NCBI GenBank assembly: GCA_030268105.1
Contig: BSDZ01000103.1
Span: 1,306,501-1,370,500, forward strand
Source: Volvox africanus
Taxonomy: Eukaryota > Chlorophyta > Chlorophyceae > Chlamydomonadales > Volvocaceae
DNA: 64,000 nt
Direction: 5' to 3'
Shown here piece by piece: positions 40,373 to 53,290 of the stretch; position 1 is the first letter of the stretch, and every line of letters begins with the position of its first letter. The notes beneath the pieces are model-generated. The model was not told where the DNA came from. It did no database searches and saw only the letters and a list, made by a program, of their open reading frames with translations. The position numbers were made by a program, and so were the translations under genes.

Positions 40373-41661
40373 AGAAGAAGATGATGAAGAAGAAGACAGA
40401 TTTGAGTAGTTAGGGCGGTTCAAACGGTTTTCGGAGCTGACAACGATTGGCTTCAGGGCATGGGAAGGGAAATGAGGCTTATGCAGTAGCGGCCTAAGGT
40501 GTAGCATGTGGAAGTGGAAGCACGCAAGATACTGATTATAGAAAACCACCGGACGTGGTCCGCGCAGGTCAATGCCTGCTCAATGTGCTGGTATTTGTGT
40601 GAAGGAGAGGGAGTGGGGTGGGGTGGTACATATCCCACACATATCCCAGGAGCTGATGGGTGGTGTCTGAGATTAAAGGGGGAGGCACGGAGGGAGAGTC
40701 GTAACGCAGGGAGAGTTGCCGATGCCATGGGGGTTGGCAGTCGAAGGAGCGGATAGCAGCAGGATGGAATCGGACGCCGGCGTGCTTGTCTAAGCAGCGC
40801 TGCCATGGATGCGGAGGTGGAGGTGGAGATTAACCTGGTGACAGAAGCTGCATGCGGAGGGAGGAGAGGGAGAAGGAGATCGACATCACGGCGAAGGACT
40901 GTGTCTGAGATCACGATACTTCTCTTGGGTGCGGTGAATGTGTTGATTGCGGAAATGCAGTGTTAGGATCTTTCAGCCAAGGATGTGGGTTCATGATGAA
41001 GTATTGCCTTGTAGGGATAGACACTCAGTTCGTGCGGTTCTATGTGTTATCCTTGGAACGTAGACAGGTAAATAGATAGACAGCTAAATAGATAGACAGC
41101 TAAATAGACAGATAGGTAGATAGGTAGATAGGTAGGGTGCGTTATGTGCTTTTGTGCACTGCTCGTCGGTGGCTTCACCCGAGTGTGTCTCGGCATGTCA
41201 GCAGCAGGAACAGGCAGCAGGACTCAATATTCAACCTACGCAAGTAGGGTGCGTTAGGAGATATCTGAAAACCAAACAAAGAACTCACGATGCAAAAACA
41301 AACAGCAGGATAAGGCATCCTAACCATTATCATGTATGCTACTATAGTTATAAGACCCGCCAATTTCGGGCACACTGACCTTGAAGCAAGGGTCTCTCTG
41401 TACATGTTCGCCATCTCCGTCTGCTCATCCTGTCTTAGGGTTTGCCATTTCCGTATCTTTGTCCTTGCCCTCCGGAGGAGTTGTTCCGTGCTGCCTGCTG
41501 TTTTGTTCACTCTTGCCATCATAGGTTCATGCAGGCATACAAACATACATGTATGAATTTAATATATGTATATTGTCTCAAGCCACATATATTTGTTCTA
41601 CATGTTGTGGGGATGCATATTTTACACATCTGCATATAAAAATATATATATATATGTATAC

Positions 41662-41699
<38 letters not shown>

Positions 41700-41908
41700 C
41701 CAATCAACACAGCCAGCAGTGAAGACTTGCAATTGTGTAATAATTGCGCGATGAGATAACGCATAGGTTTAAAATATTAAGAATCAGATCAACATGATGT
41801 ATATTTGTTCTATAAAGACATATCTTTATACATGATATCTTTGTGCATGTGTGTACATATGTTTATGCTGCTGACCGGGTGAGGGCGGCATGAAGCATGT
41901 GACTTTAT

Positions 41909-42001
41909 CCGATCTTAGCTCAGCTGGAAGAGCGAAGGACTGTAATTGTACGAACAATGCCCGACATCCTTAGATCGCCTGTTCGATCCAGGCAGATCGG
42001 A
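41909..42001 (+). tRNA. tRNA-Tyr (GUA) variant, G46 to A, array copy 22
   Basis: Variable loop AGATC as in copy 9. Unit 41518-43490, the same length (1973 bp) as units 9, 23 and 25, which carry the same variant. Confidence 0.93.
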
Positions 42002-42313
42002 TCTTCGGAGCATTCTTGGCATCACCTGCCTGACCTGGTGCGCAATTGTTATACTGTATCTGGACACGGCCGGTAAGGGAAGACACTGTGTTCCTGGAAG
42101 CTCCAGGACCCATCATATGACTAAGGGCGGGATAGAAATCTACCCACTGCTTCAGGGTGGATGTGCCCCAGGTCTTGACAGACGGTGAGGACCCCGGCTA
42201 TAGTGATTGACCAGGAGTGGACATGAGGCCGCCGTTGATGCGGCAGATTTCACTGGATACTGGCGGTGGGTGCTGAACCCGGGAGAATCACTGATTTCGG
42301 AGAAGTCAGCAAC

Positions 42314-42345
<32 letters not shown>

Positions 42346-43634
42346 AGAAGAAGATGATGAAGAAGAAGACAGATTTGAGTAGTTAGGGCGGTTCAAACGG
42401 TTTTCGGAGCTGACAACGATTGGCTTCAGGGCATGGGAAGGGAAATGAGGCTTATGCAGTAGCGGCCTAAGGTGTAGCATGTGGAAGTGGAAGCACGCAA
42501 GATACTGATTATAGAAAACCACCGGACGTGGTCCGCGCAGGTCAATGCCTGCTCAATGTGCTGGTATTTGTGTGAAGGAGAGGGAGTGGGGTGGGGTGGT
42601 ACATATCCCACACATATCCCAGGAGCTGATGGGTGGTGTCTGAGATTAAAGGGGGAGGCACGGAGGGAGAGTCGTAACGCAGGGAGAGTTGCCGATGCCA
42701 TGGGGGTTGGCAGTCGAAGGAGCGGATAGCAGCAGGATGGAATCGGACGCCGGCGTGCTTGTCTAAGCAGCGCTGCCATGGATGCGGAGGTGGAGGTGGA
42801 GATTAACCTGGTGACAGAAGCTGCATGCGGAGGGAGGAGAGGGAGAAGGAGATCGACATCACGGCGAAGGACTGTGTCTGAGATCACGATACTTCTCTTG
42901 GGTGCGGTGAATGTGTTGATTGCGGAAATGCAGTGTTAGGATCTTTCAGCCAAGGATGTGGGTTCATGATGAAGTATTGCCTTGTAGGGATAGACACTCA
43001 GTTCGTGCGGTTCTATGTGTTATCCTTGGAACGTAGACAGGTAAATAGATAGACAGCTAAATAGATAGACAGCTAAATAGACAGATAGGTAGATAGGTAG
43101 ATAGGTAGGGTGCGTTATGTGCTTTTGTGCACTGCTCGTCGGTGGCTTCACCCGAGTGTGTCTCGGCATGTCAGCAGCAGGAACAGGCAGCAGGACTCAA
43201 TATTCAACCTACGCAAGTAGGGTGCGTTAGGAGATATCTGAAAACCAAACAAAGAACTCACGATGCAAAAACAAACAGCAGGATAAGGCATCCTAACCAT
43301 TATCATGTATGCTACTATAGTTATAAGACCCGCCAATTTCGGGCACACTGACCTTGAAGCAAGGGTCTCTCTGTACATGTTCGCCATCTCCGTCTGCTCA
43401 TCCTGTCTTAGGGTTTGCCATTTCCGTATCTTTGTCCTTGCCCTCCGGAGGAGTTGTTCCGTGCTGCCTGCTGTTTTGTTCACTCTTGCCATCATAGGTT
43501 CATGCAGGCATACAAACATACATGTATGAATTTAATATATGTATATTGTCTCAAGCCACATATATTTGTTCTACATGTTGTGGGGATGCATATTTTACAC
43601 ATCTGCATATAAAAATATATATATATATGTATAC

Positions 43635-43672
<38 letters not shown>

Positions 43673-43881
43673 CCAATCAACACAGCCAGCAGTGAAGACT
43701 TGCAATTGTGTAATAATTGCGCGATGAGATAACGCATAGGTTTAAAATATTAAGAATCAGATCAACATGATGTATATTTGTTCTATAAAGACATATCTTT
43801 ATACATGATATCTTTGTGCATGTGTGTACATATGTTTATGCTGCTGACCGGGTGAGGGCGGCATGAAGCATGTGACTTTAT

Positions 43882-43974
43882 CCGATCTTAGCTCAGCTGG
43901 AAGAGCGAAGGACTGTAATTGTACGAACAATGCCCGACATCCTTAGATCGCCTGTTCGATCCAGGCAGATCGGA
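43882..43974 (+). tRNA. tRNA-Tyr (GUA) variant, G46 to A, array copy 23
   Basis: Variable loop AGATC. Unit 43491-45463 looks like a direct duplicate of unit 22. Confidence 0.93.
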
Positions 43975-44286
43975 TCTTCGGAGCATTCTTGGCATCACCT
44001 GCCTGACCTGGTGCGCAATTGTTATACTGTATCTGGACACGGCCGGTAAGGGAAGACACTGTGTTCCTGGAAGCTCCAGGACCCATCATATGACTAAGGG
44101 CGGGATAGAAATCTACCCACTGCTTCAGGGTGGATGTGCCCCAGGTCTTGACAGACGGTGAGGACCCCGGCTATAGTGATTGACCAGGAGTGGACATGAG
44201 GCCGCCGTTGATGCGGCAGATTTCACTGGATACTGGCGGTGGGTGCTGAACCCGGGAGAATCACTGATTTCGGAGAAGTCAGCAAC

Positions 44287-44318
<32 letters not shown>

Positions 44319-45607
44319 AGAAGAAGATGATGAAGAAGAAGACAGATTTGAGTAGTTAGGGCGGTTCAAACGGTTTTCGGAGCTGACAACGATTGGCTTC
44401 AGGGCATGGGAAGGGAAATGAGGCTTATGCAGTAGCGGCCTAAGGTGTAGCATGTGGAAGTGGAAGCACGCAAGATACTGATTATAGAAAACCACCGGAC
44501 GTGGTCCGCGCAGGTCAATGCCTGCTCAATGTGCTGGTATTTGTGTGAAGGAGAGGGAGTGGGGTGGGGTGGTACATATCCCACACATATCCCAGGAGCT
44601 GATGGGTGGTGTCTGAGATTAAAGGGGGAGGCACGGAGGGAGAGTCGTAACGCAGGGAGAGTTGCCGATGCCATGGGGGTTGGCAGTCGAAGGAGCGGAT
44701 AGCAGCAGGATGGAATCGGACGCCGGCGTGCTTGTCTAAGCAGCGCTGCCATGGATGCGGAGGTGGAGGTGGAGATTAACCTGGTGACAGAAGCTGCATG
44801 CGGAGGGAGGAGAGGGAGAAGGAGATCGACATCACGGCGAAGGACTGTGTCTGAGATCACGATACTTCTCTTGGGTGCGGTGAATGTGTTGATTGCGGAA
44901 ATGCAGTGTTAGGATCTTTCAGCCAAGGATGTGGGTTCATGATGAAGTATTGCCTTGTAGGGATAGACACTCAGTTCGTGCGGTTCTATGTGTTATCCTT
45001 GGAACGTAGACAGGTAAATAGATAGACAGCTAAATAGATAGACAGCTAAATAGACAGATAGGTAGATAGGTAGATAGGTAGGGTGCGTTATGTGCTTTTG
45101 TGCACTGCTCGTCGGTGGCTTCACCCGAGTGTGTCTCGGCATGTCAGCAGCAGGAACAGGCAGCAGGACTCAATATTCAACCTACGCAAGTAGGGTGCGT
45201 TAGGAGATATCTGAAAACCAAACAAAGAACTCACGATGCAAAAACAAACAGCAGGATAAGGCATCCTAACCATTATCATGTATGCTACTATAGTTATAAG
45301 ACCCGCCAATTTCGGGCACACTGACCTTGAAGCAAGGGTCTCTCTGTACATGTTCGCCATCTCCGTCTGCTCATCCTGTCTTAGGGTTTGCCATTTCCGT
45401 ATCTTTGTCCTTGCCCTCCGGAGGAGTTGTTCCGTGCTGCCTGCTGTTTTGTTCACTCTTGCCATCATAGGTTCATGCAGGCATACAAACATACATGTAT
45501 GAATTTAATATATGTATATTGTCTCAAGCCACATATATTTGTTCTACATGTTGTGGGGATGCATATTTTACACATCTGCATATAAAAATATATATATATA
45601 TGTATAC

Positions 45608-45645
<38 letters not shown>

Positions 45646-45855
45646 CCAATCAACACAGCCAGCAGTGAAGACTTGCAATTGTGTAATAATTGCGCGATGA
45701 GATAACGCATAGGTTTAAAATATTAAGAATCAGATCAACATGATGTATATTTGTTCTATAAAGACATATCTTTATACATGATATCTTTGTGCATGTGTGT
45801 AACATATGTTTATGCTGCTGACCGGGTGAGGGCGGCATGAAGCATGTGTCTTTAT

Positions 45856-45948
45856 CCGATCTTAGCTCAGCTGGAAGAGCGAAGGACTGTAATTGTACGA
45901 ACAATGCCCGACATCCTTAGGTCGCCTGTTCGATCCAGGCAGATCGGA
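45856..45948 (+). tRNA. tRNA-Tyr (GUA), 20-nt intron, array copy 24
   Basis: Mature sequence as copy 1. Unit 45464-47437 shares its AT tract with units 22, 23 and 25 but has the minority 5' flank and no G46 change, so only the stretch around the gene has been exchanged. Confidence 0.96.
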
Positions 45949-46260
45949 TCTTCGGAGCATTCTTGGCATCACCTGCCTGACCTGGTGCGCAATTGTTATA
46001 CTGTATCTGGACACGGCCGGTAAGGGAAGACACTGTGTTCCTGGAAGCTCCAGGACCCATCATATGACTAAGGGCGGGATAGAAATCTACCCACTGCTTC
46101 AGGGTGGATGTGCCCCAGGTCTTGACAGACGGTGAGGACCCCGGCTATAGTGATTGACCAGGAGTGGACATGAGGCCGCCGTTGATGCGGCAGATTTCAC
46201 TGGATACTGGCGGTGGGTGCTGAACCCGGGAGAATCACTGATTTCGGAGAAGTCAGCAAC

Positions 46261-46292
<32 letters not shown>

Positions 46293-47581
46293 AGAAGAAG
46301 ATGATGAAGAAGAAGACAGATTTGAGTAGTTAGGGCGGTTCAAACGGTTTTCGGAGCTGACAACGATTGGCTTCAGGGCATGGGAAGGGAAATGAGGCTT
46401 ATGCAGTAGCGGCCTAAGGTGTAGCATGTGGAAGTGGAAGCACGCAAGATACTGATTATAGAAAACCACCGGACGTGGTCCGCGCAGGTCAATGCCTGCT
46501 CAATGTGCTGGTATTTGTGTGAAGGAGAGGGAGTGGGGTGGGGTGGTACATATCCCACACATATCCCAGGAGCTGATGGGTGGTGTCTGAGATTAAAGGG
46601 GGAGGCACGGAGGGAGAGTCGTAACGCAGGGAGAGTTGCCGATGCCATGGGGGTTGGCAGTCGAAGGAGCGGATAGCAGCAGGATGGAATCGGACGCCGG
46701 CGTGCTTGTCTAAGCAGCGCTGCCATGGATGCGGAGGTGGAGGTGGAGATTAACCTGGTGACAGAAGCTGCATGCGGAGGGAGGAGAGGGAGAAGGAGAT
46801 CGACATCACGGCGAAGGACTGTGTCTGAGATCACGATACTTCTCTTGGGTGCGGTGAATGTGTTGATTGCGGAAATGCAGTGTTAGGATCTTTCAGCCAA
46901 GGATGTGGGTTCATGATGAAGTATTGCCTTGTAGGGATAGACACTCAGTTCGTGCGGTTCTATGTGTTATCCTTGGAACGTAGACAGGTAAATAGATAGA
47001 CAGCTAAATAGATAGACAGCTAAATAGACAGATAGGTAGATAGGTAGATAGGTAGGGTGCGTTATGTGCTTTTGTGCACTGCTCGTCGGTGGCTTCACCC
47101 GAGTGTGTCTCGGCATGTCAGCAGCAGGAACAGGCAGCAGGACTCAATATTCAACCTACGCAAGTAGGGTGCGTTAGGAGATATCTGAAAACCAAACAAA
47201 GAACTCACGATGCAAAAACAAACAGCAGGATAAGGCATCCTAACCATTATCATGTATGCTACTATAGTTATAAGACCCGCCAATTTCGGGCACACTGACC
47301 TTGAAGCAAGGGTCTCTCTGTACATGTTCGCCATCTCCGTCTGCTCATCCTGTCTTAGGGTTTGCCATTTCCGTATCTTTGTCCTTGCCCTCCGGAGGAG
47401 TTGTTCCGTGCTGCCTGCTGTTTTGTTCACTCTTGCCATCATAGGTTCATGCAGGCATACAAACATACATGTATGAATTTAATATATGTATATTGTCTCA
47501 AGCCACATATATTTGTTCTACATGTTGTGGGGATGCATATTTTACACATCTGCATATAAAAATATATATATATATGTATAC

Positions 47582-47619
<38 letters not shown>

Positions 47620-47828
47620 CCAATCAACACAGCCAGCAGTGAAGACTTGCAATTGTGTAATAATTGCGCGATGAGATAACGCATAGGTTTAAAATATTAA
47701 GAATCAGATCAACATGATGTATATTTGTTCTATAAAGACATATCTTTATACATGATATCTTTGTGCATGTGTGTACATATGTTTATGCTGCTGACCGGGT
47801 GAGGGCGGCATGAAGCATGTGACTTTAT

Positions 47829-47921
47829 CCGATCTTAGCTCAGCTGGAAGAGCGAAGGACTGTAATTGTACGAACAATGCCCGACATCCTTAGATCGCCT
47901 GTTCGATCCAGGCAGATCGGA
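47829..47921 (+). tRNA. tRNA-Tyr (GUA) variant, G46 to A, array copy 25
   Basis: Variable loop AGATC, majority 5' flank. Unit 47438-49410. Confidence 0.93.
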
Positions 47922-48233
47922 TCTTCGGAGCATTCTTGGCATCACCTGCCTGACCTGGTGCGCAATTGTTATACTGTATCTGGACACGGCCGGTAAGGGA
48001 AGACACTGTGTTCCTGGAAGCTCCAGGACCCATCATATGACTAAGGGCGGGATAGAAATCTACCCACTGCTTCAGGGTGGATGTGCCCCAGGTCTTGACA
48101 GACGGTGAGGACCCCGGCTATAGTGATTGACCAGGAGTGGACATGAGGCCGCCGTTGATGCGGCAGATTTCACTGGATACTGGCGGTGGGTGCTGAACCC
48201 GGGAGAATCACTGATTTCGGAGAAGTCAGCAAC

Positions 48234-48265
<32 letters not shown>

Positions 48266-49535
48266 AGAAGAAGATGATGAAGAAGAAGACAGATTTGAGT
48301 AGTTAGGGCGGTTCAAACGGTTTTCGGAGCTGACAACGATTGGCTTCAGGGCATGGGAAGGGAAATGAGGCTTATGCAGTAGCGGCCTAAGGTGTAGCAT
48401 GTGGAAGTGGAAGCACGCAAGATACTGATTATAGAAAACCACCGGACGTGGTCCGCGCAGGTCAATGCCTGCTCAATGTGCTGGTATTTGTGTGAAGGAG
48501 AGGGAGTGGGGTGGGGTGGTACATATCCCACACATATCCCAGGAGCTGATGGGTGGTGTCTGAGATTAAAGGGGGAGGCACGGAGGGAGAGTCGTAACGC
48601 AGGGAGAGTTGCCGATGCCATGGGGGTTGGCAGTCGAAGGAGCGGATAGCAGCAGGATGGAATCGGACGCCGGCGTGCTTGTCTAAGCAGCGCTGCCATG
48701 GATGCGGAGGTGGAGGTGGAGATTAACCTGGTGACAGAAGCTGCATGCGGAGGGAGGAGAGGGAGAAGGAGATCGACATCACGGCGAAGGACTGTGTCTG
48801 AGATCACGATACTTCTCTTGGGTGCGGTGAATGTGTTGATTGCGGAAATGCAGTGTTAGGATCTTTCAGCCAAGGATGTGGGTTCATGATGAAGTATTGC
48901 CTTGTAGGGATAGACACTCAGTTCGTGCGGTTCTATGTGTTATCCTTGGAACGTAGACAGGTAAATAGATAGACAGCTAAATAGATAGACAGCTAAATAG
49001 ACAGATAGGTAGATAGGTAGATAGGTAGGGTGCGTTATGTGCTTTTGTGCACTGCTCGTCGGTGGCTTCACCCGAGTGTGTCTCGGCATGTCAGCAGCAG
49101 GAACAGGCAGCAGGACTCAATATTCAACCTACGCAAGTAGGGTGCGTTAGGAGATATCTGAAAACCAAACAAAGAACTCACGATGCAAAAACAAACAGCA
49201 GGATAAGGCATCCTAACCATTATCATGTATGCTACTATAGTTATAAGACCCGCCAATTTCGGGCACACTGACCTTGAAGCAAGGGTCTCTCTGTACATGT
49301 TCGCCATCTCCGTCTGCTCATCCTGTCTTAGGGTTTGCCATTTCCGTATCTTTGTCCTTGCCCTCCGGAGGAGTTGTTCCGTGCTGCCTGCTGTTTTGTT
49401 CACTCTTGCCATCATAGGTTCATGCAGGCATACAAACATACATGTATGAATTTAATATATGTATATTGTCTCAAGCCACATATATTTGTTCTACATGTTG
49501 TGGGGATGCATATTTTACACATCTGCATATAAATA

Positions 49536-49567
<32 letters not shown>

Positions 49568-49568
49568 C

Positions 49569-49604
<36 letters not shown>

Positions 49605-49809
49605 TCAACACAGCCAGCAGTGAAGACTTGCAATTGTGTAATAATTGCGCGATGAGATAACGCATAGGTTTAAAATATTAAGAATCAGATCAACATGATG
49701 TATATTTGTTCTATAAAGACATATCTTTATACATGATATCTTTGTGCATCTGTGTACATATGTTTATGCTGCTGACCGGGTGAGGGCGGCATGAAGCATG
49801 TGACTTTTT

Positions 49810-49902
49810 CCGATCTTAGCTCAGCTGGAAGAGCGAAGGACTGTAATTGTACGAACAATGCCCGACATCCTTAGGTCGCCTGTTCGATCCAGGCAGATCG
49901 GA
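49810..49902 (+). tRNA. tRNA-Tyr (GUA), 20-nt intron, array copy 26
   Basis: Mature sequence as copy 1. The 5' flank has private changes: GTGCATCTGTG, and GACTTTTTCC directly before the gene, giving a T5 run at its 5' border. Unit 49411-51391. Confidence 0.96.
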
Positions 49903-50214
49903 TCTTCGGAGCATTCTTGGCATCACCTGCCTGACCTGGTGCGCAATTGTTATACTGTATCTGGACACGGCCGGTAAGGGAAGACACTGTGTTCCTGGAA
50001 GCTCCAGGACCCATCATATGACTAAGGGCGGGATAGAAATCTACCCACTGCTTCAGGGTGGATGTGCCCCAGGTCTTGACAGACGGTGAGGACCCCGGCT
50101 ATAGTGATTGACCAGGAGTGGACATGAGGCCGCCGTTGATGCGGCAGATTTCACTGGATACTGGCGGTGGGTGCTGAACCCGGGAGAATCACTGATTTCG
50201 GAGAAGTCAGCAAC

Positions 50215-50246
<32 letters not shown>

Positions 50247-51518
50247 AGAAGAAGATGATGAAGAAGAAGACAGATTTGAGTAGTTAGGGCGGTTCAAACG
50301 GTTTTCGGAGCTGACAACGATTGGCTTCAGGGCATGGGAAGGGAAATGAGGCTTATGCAGTAGCGGCCTAAGGTGTAGCATGTGGAAGTGGAAGCACGCA
50401 AGATACTGATTATAGAAAACCACCGGACGTGGTCCGCGCAGGTCAATGCCTGCTCAATGTGCTGGTATTTGTGTGAAGGAGAGGGAGTGGGGTGGGGTGG
50501 TACATATCCCACACATATCCCAGGAGCTGATGGGTGGTGTCTGAGATTAAAGGGGGAGGCACGGAGGGAGAGTCGTAACGCAGGGAGAGTTGCCGATGCC
50601 ATGGGGGTTGGCAGTCGAAGGAGCGGATAGCAGCAGGATGGAATCGGACGCCGGCGTGCTTGTCTAAGCAGCGCTGCCATGGATGCGGAGGTGGAGGTGG
50701 AGATTAACCTGGTGACAGAAGCTGCATGCGGAGGGAGGAGAGGGAGAAGGAGATCGACATCACGGCGAAGGACTGTGTCTGAGATCACGATACTTCTCTT
50801 GGGTGCGGTGAATGTGTTGATTGCGGAAATGCAGTGTTAGGATCTTTCAGCCAAGGATGTGGGTTCATGATGAAGTATTGCCTTGTAGGGATAGACACTC
50901 AGTTCGTGCGGTTCTATGTGTTATCCTTGGAACGTAGACAGGTAAATAGATAGACAGCTAAATAGATAGACAGCTAAATAGACAGATAGGTAGATAGGTA
51001 GATAGGTAGGGTGCGTTATGTGCTTTTGTGCACTGCTCGTCGGTGGCTTCACCCGAGTGTGTCTCGGCATGTCAGCAGCAGGAACAGGCAGCAGGACTCA
51101 ATATTCAACCTACGCAAGTAGGGTGCGTTAGGAGATATCTGAAAACCAAACAAAGAACTCACGATGCAAAAACAAACAGCAGGATAAGGCATCCTAACCA
51201 TTATCATGTATGCTACTATAGTTATAAGACCCGCCAATTTCGGGCACACTGACCTTGAAGCAAGGGTCTCTCTGTACATGTTCGCCATCTCCGTCTGCTC
51301 ATCCTGTCTTAGGGTTTGCCATTTCCGTATCTTTGTCCTTGCCCTCCGGAGGAGTTGTTCCGTGCTGCCTGCTGTTTTGTTCACTCTTGCCATCATAGGT
51401 TCATGCAGGCATACAAACATACATGTATGAATTTAATATATGTATATTGTCTCAAGCCACATATATTTGTTCTACATGTTGTGGGGATGCATATTTTACA
51501 CATCTGCATATAAATATA

Positions 51519-51550
<32 letters not shown>

Positions 51551-51595
51551 CATATATATATATACATATATATATATACATATATATATATATAC

Positions 51596-51627
<32 letters not shown>

Positions 51628-51836
51628 CCAATCAACACAGCCAGCAGTGAAGACTTGCAATTGTGTAATAATTGCGCGATGAGATAACGCATAGGTTTAA
51701 AATATTAAGAATCAGATCAACATGATGTATATTTGTTCTATAAAGACATATCTTTATACATGATATCTTTGTGCATGTGTGTACATATGTTTATGCTGCT
51801 GACCGGGTGAGGGCAGCATGAAGCATGTGACTTTAT

Positions 51837-51929
51837 CCGATCTTAGCTCAGCTGGAAGAGCGAAGGACTGTAATTGTACGAACAATGCCCGACATCCTTA
51901 GGTCGCCTGTTCGATCCAGGCAGATCGGA
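51837..51929 (+). tRNA. tRNA-Tyr (GUA), 20-nt intron, array copy 27 (truncated last unit)
   Basis: Mature sequence as copy 1, complete with intron and both internal promoter boxes. Its unit (51392-52231) stops about 300 bp downstream of the gene. It has the longest AT tract in the window, so the gap from copy 26 is 2027 bp. Confidence 0.96.
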
Positions 51930-52231
51930 TCTTCGGAGCATTCTTGGCATCACCTGCCTGACCTGGTGCGCAATTGTTATACTGTATCTGGACACGGCCG
52001 GTAAGGGAAGACACTGTGTTCCTGGAAGCTCCAGGACCCATCATATGACTAAGGGCGGGATAGAAATCTACCCACTGCTTCAGGGTGGATGTGCCCCAGG
52101 TCTTGACAGACGGTGAGGACCCCGGCTATAGTGATTGACCAGGAGTGGACATGAGGCCGCCGTTGATGCGGCAGATTTCACTGGATACTGGCGGTGGGTG
52201 CTGAACCCGGGAGAATCACTGATTTCGGAGA

Positions 52232-52415
52232 GGCCAACAAGCATAAACTATCACACCCGGTTGCATATATTAAACACTTTCTTGCTTATGTCCCCTTTCA
52301 ATATCATTTCCGCTCTTTCATCCACCAGCATCACGCCATTACAATGTATTAATTGACCCCAATCACTCAATGATTATGTACATAAGTTTTGTCCTTGCTT
52401 ACTCACCATTGATGG
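52232..52415. other. Array-flank junction and short AT-rich gap
   Basis: Sequence matches the repeat through GATTTCGGAGA and departs from it at 52232. The following 184 bp is unique and AT-rich. On the minus strand it holds TGTAA (52339-52343), the form of polyadenylation signal used by many green algae, placed about 75 bp past the candidate terminal exon of the neighbouring channel remnant. That link is an inference. Confidence 0.5.
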
Positions 52416-52556
52416 TTACCAGAGTGGTGGCCATGGGGGGCCTAGCAGCGGTCTCTTCGTATCGCCTTCCACCAAGTCACGCCTTTCGCCCCCTTGACGT
52501 TTCCTAATTAGTACCTCGGCCACCGATACCAGCGTTTCCATTCCCACCTCCACGAG
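52416..52556 (-). pseudogene. Candidate terminal exon of the CSC1-like remnant
   Basis: A 46-codon open stretch ends in a stop at 52416. It follows a plausible acceptor (GAAGCTGCAG, 52557-52566) and is in phase 0, matching the phase left by the exon at 52823-52910. The peptide starts LVEVGMETLV and ends GPPWPPLW. It does not resemble the tail of the intact gene at 59317-64000, so assignment rests on splice signals, phase and position only. Confidence 0.3.
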
Positions 52557-52939
52557 CTGCAGCTTCCTCTTCCATGGCCACATGGGCCCTTGACGACATA
52601 ACATGTGCCGCTGCCACCGCCTTCCACTCCTTTGTGTCATTGGATCATCATCATGTCCCTACGCGTATCACGGGCATAACGGTGTATTCTTTAAACAGGC
52701 CTCATCTGAACGTTTACGTGCGCCCCATAACCTCAAAGCTAACCTTAACATGTAAACATCCAAACTAGCCATACATCACTATCCTCACCTACGATGCATA
52801 TCTTACACTAGCAATAGCGCACCTGCTCCACAGCCCTCAACAACTCCATACGGCGACTATCCGCTTCATATAGATTCAGTTCACCGGCGTCATGCAGCGA
52901 CATCACCGACCTGCATGCATGCAGGAGATGAGGTTAAAT

Positions 52940-53290
52940 GAATAATGAGCGTCATTATTATTATTATCATCATAATTATGATAAGTCAATCTATATCATT
53001 ACCAATATTAATACTGCTATATATATATGATTATGTATTATATTTCTTTCAATTGCTTTTGCTGAATTGACAGTTTTATCGATTTATTATTACTATTACC
53101 AAATACGCATGAACTTATTCCAGTATATATATTCTCTTGGTTTTAAGGGTATATGTATGTCATTAATAGCAGGTAGGCCTAGACAAACCACGCACGCACA
53201 CGTAGAGTAGGATATGTATGCGTATGGAGGTATGCGTATGGAGGTACATACGTGATGTGACGGACTAAGCTACTTTATTTAATAATCGAC
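52940..53290. other. AT-rich gap with ATT repeats
   Basis: Contains an ATT/ATC run near 52952-52985, and a short direct repeat GTATGCGTATGGAG near 53215-53245. No gene recognised. If the channel remnant were intact, the exon for its last membrane helices should lie between here and 53614; I do not find it. Confidence 0.5.

Larger units (their letters stand above)
1..52231 (+). repeat. Tandem array of ~1.97-kb units, each with one tRNA-Tyr gene (26 full + 1 truncated)
   Basis: The same unit recurs head to tail without interruption. Using the first base of the window as phase, units start at 1, 1986, 3957, 5951, 7910, 9865, 11855, 13837, 15819, 17792, 19761, 21743, 23714, 25696, 27665, 29632, 31600, 33585, 35568, 37541, 39526, 41518, 43491, 45464, 47438, 49411 and 51392. 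Full units are 1955-1994 bp; the last is cut after 52231, just before its CAG tract. Outside the AT microsatellite the units differ by only a handful of substitutions, and spacer is as well conserved as the tRNA, which points to recent amplification and homogenisation rather than selection on the spacer. The window opens inside the array, so its left end is not seen. Tandem tRNA arrays are known elsewhere (Arabidopsis chromosome 1, Entamoeba). Confidence 0.98.

Noticed and set aside
1..52231. Spacer reading frames (60-153 codons) as genes
   Set aside because: They overlap on both strands, are low-complexity or dominated by microsatellite translations (Tyr/Ile and Ser/Ala runs), and are conserved only because the whole repeat is homogenised.
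1..52231. CRISPR array or centromeric/telomeric satellite
   Set aside because: Units are about 2 kb with near-identical spacers and a tRNA gene; no short direct repeats with unique spacers, and no telomere-type runs.
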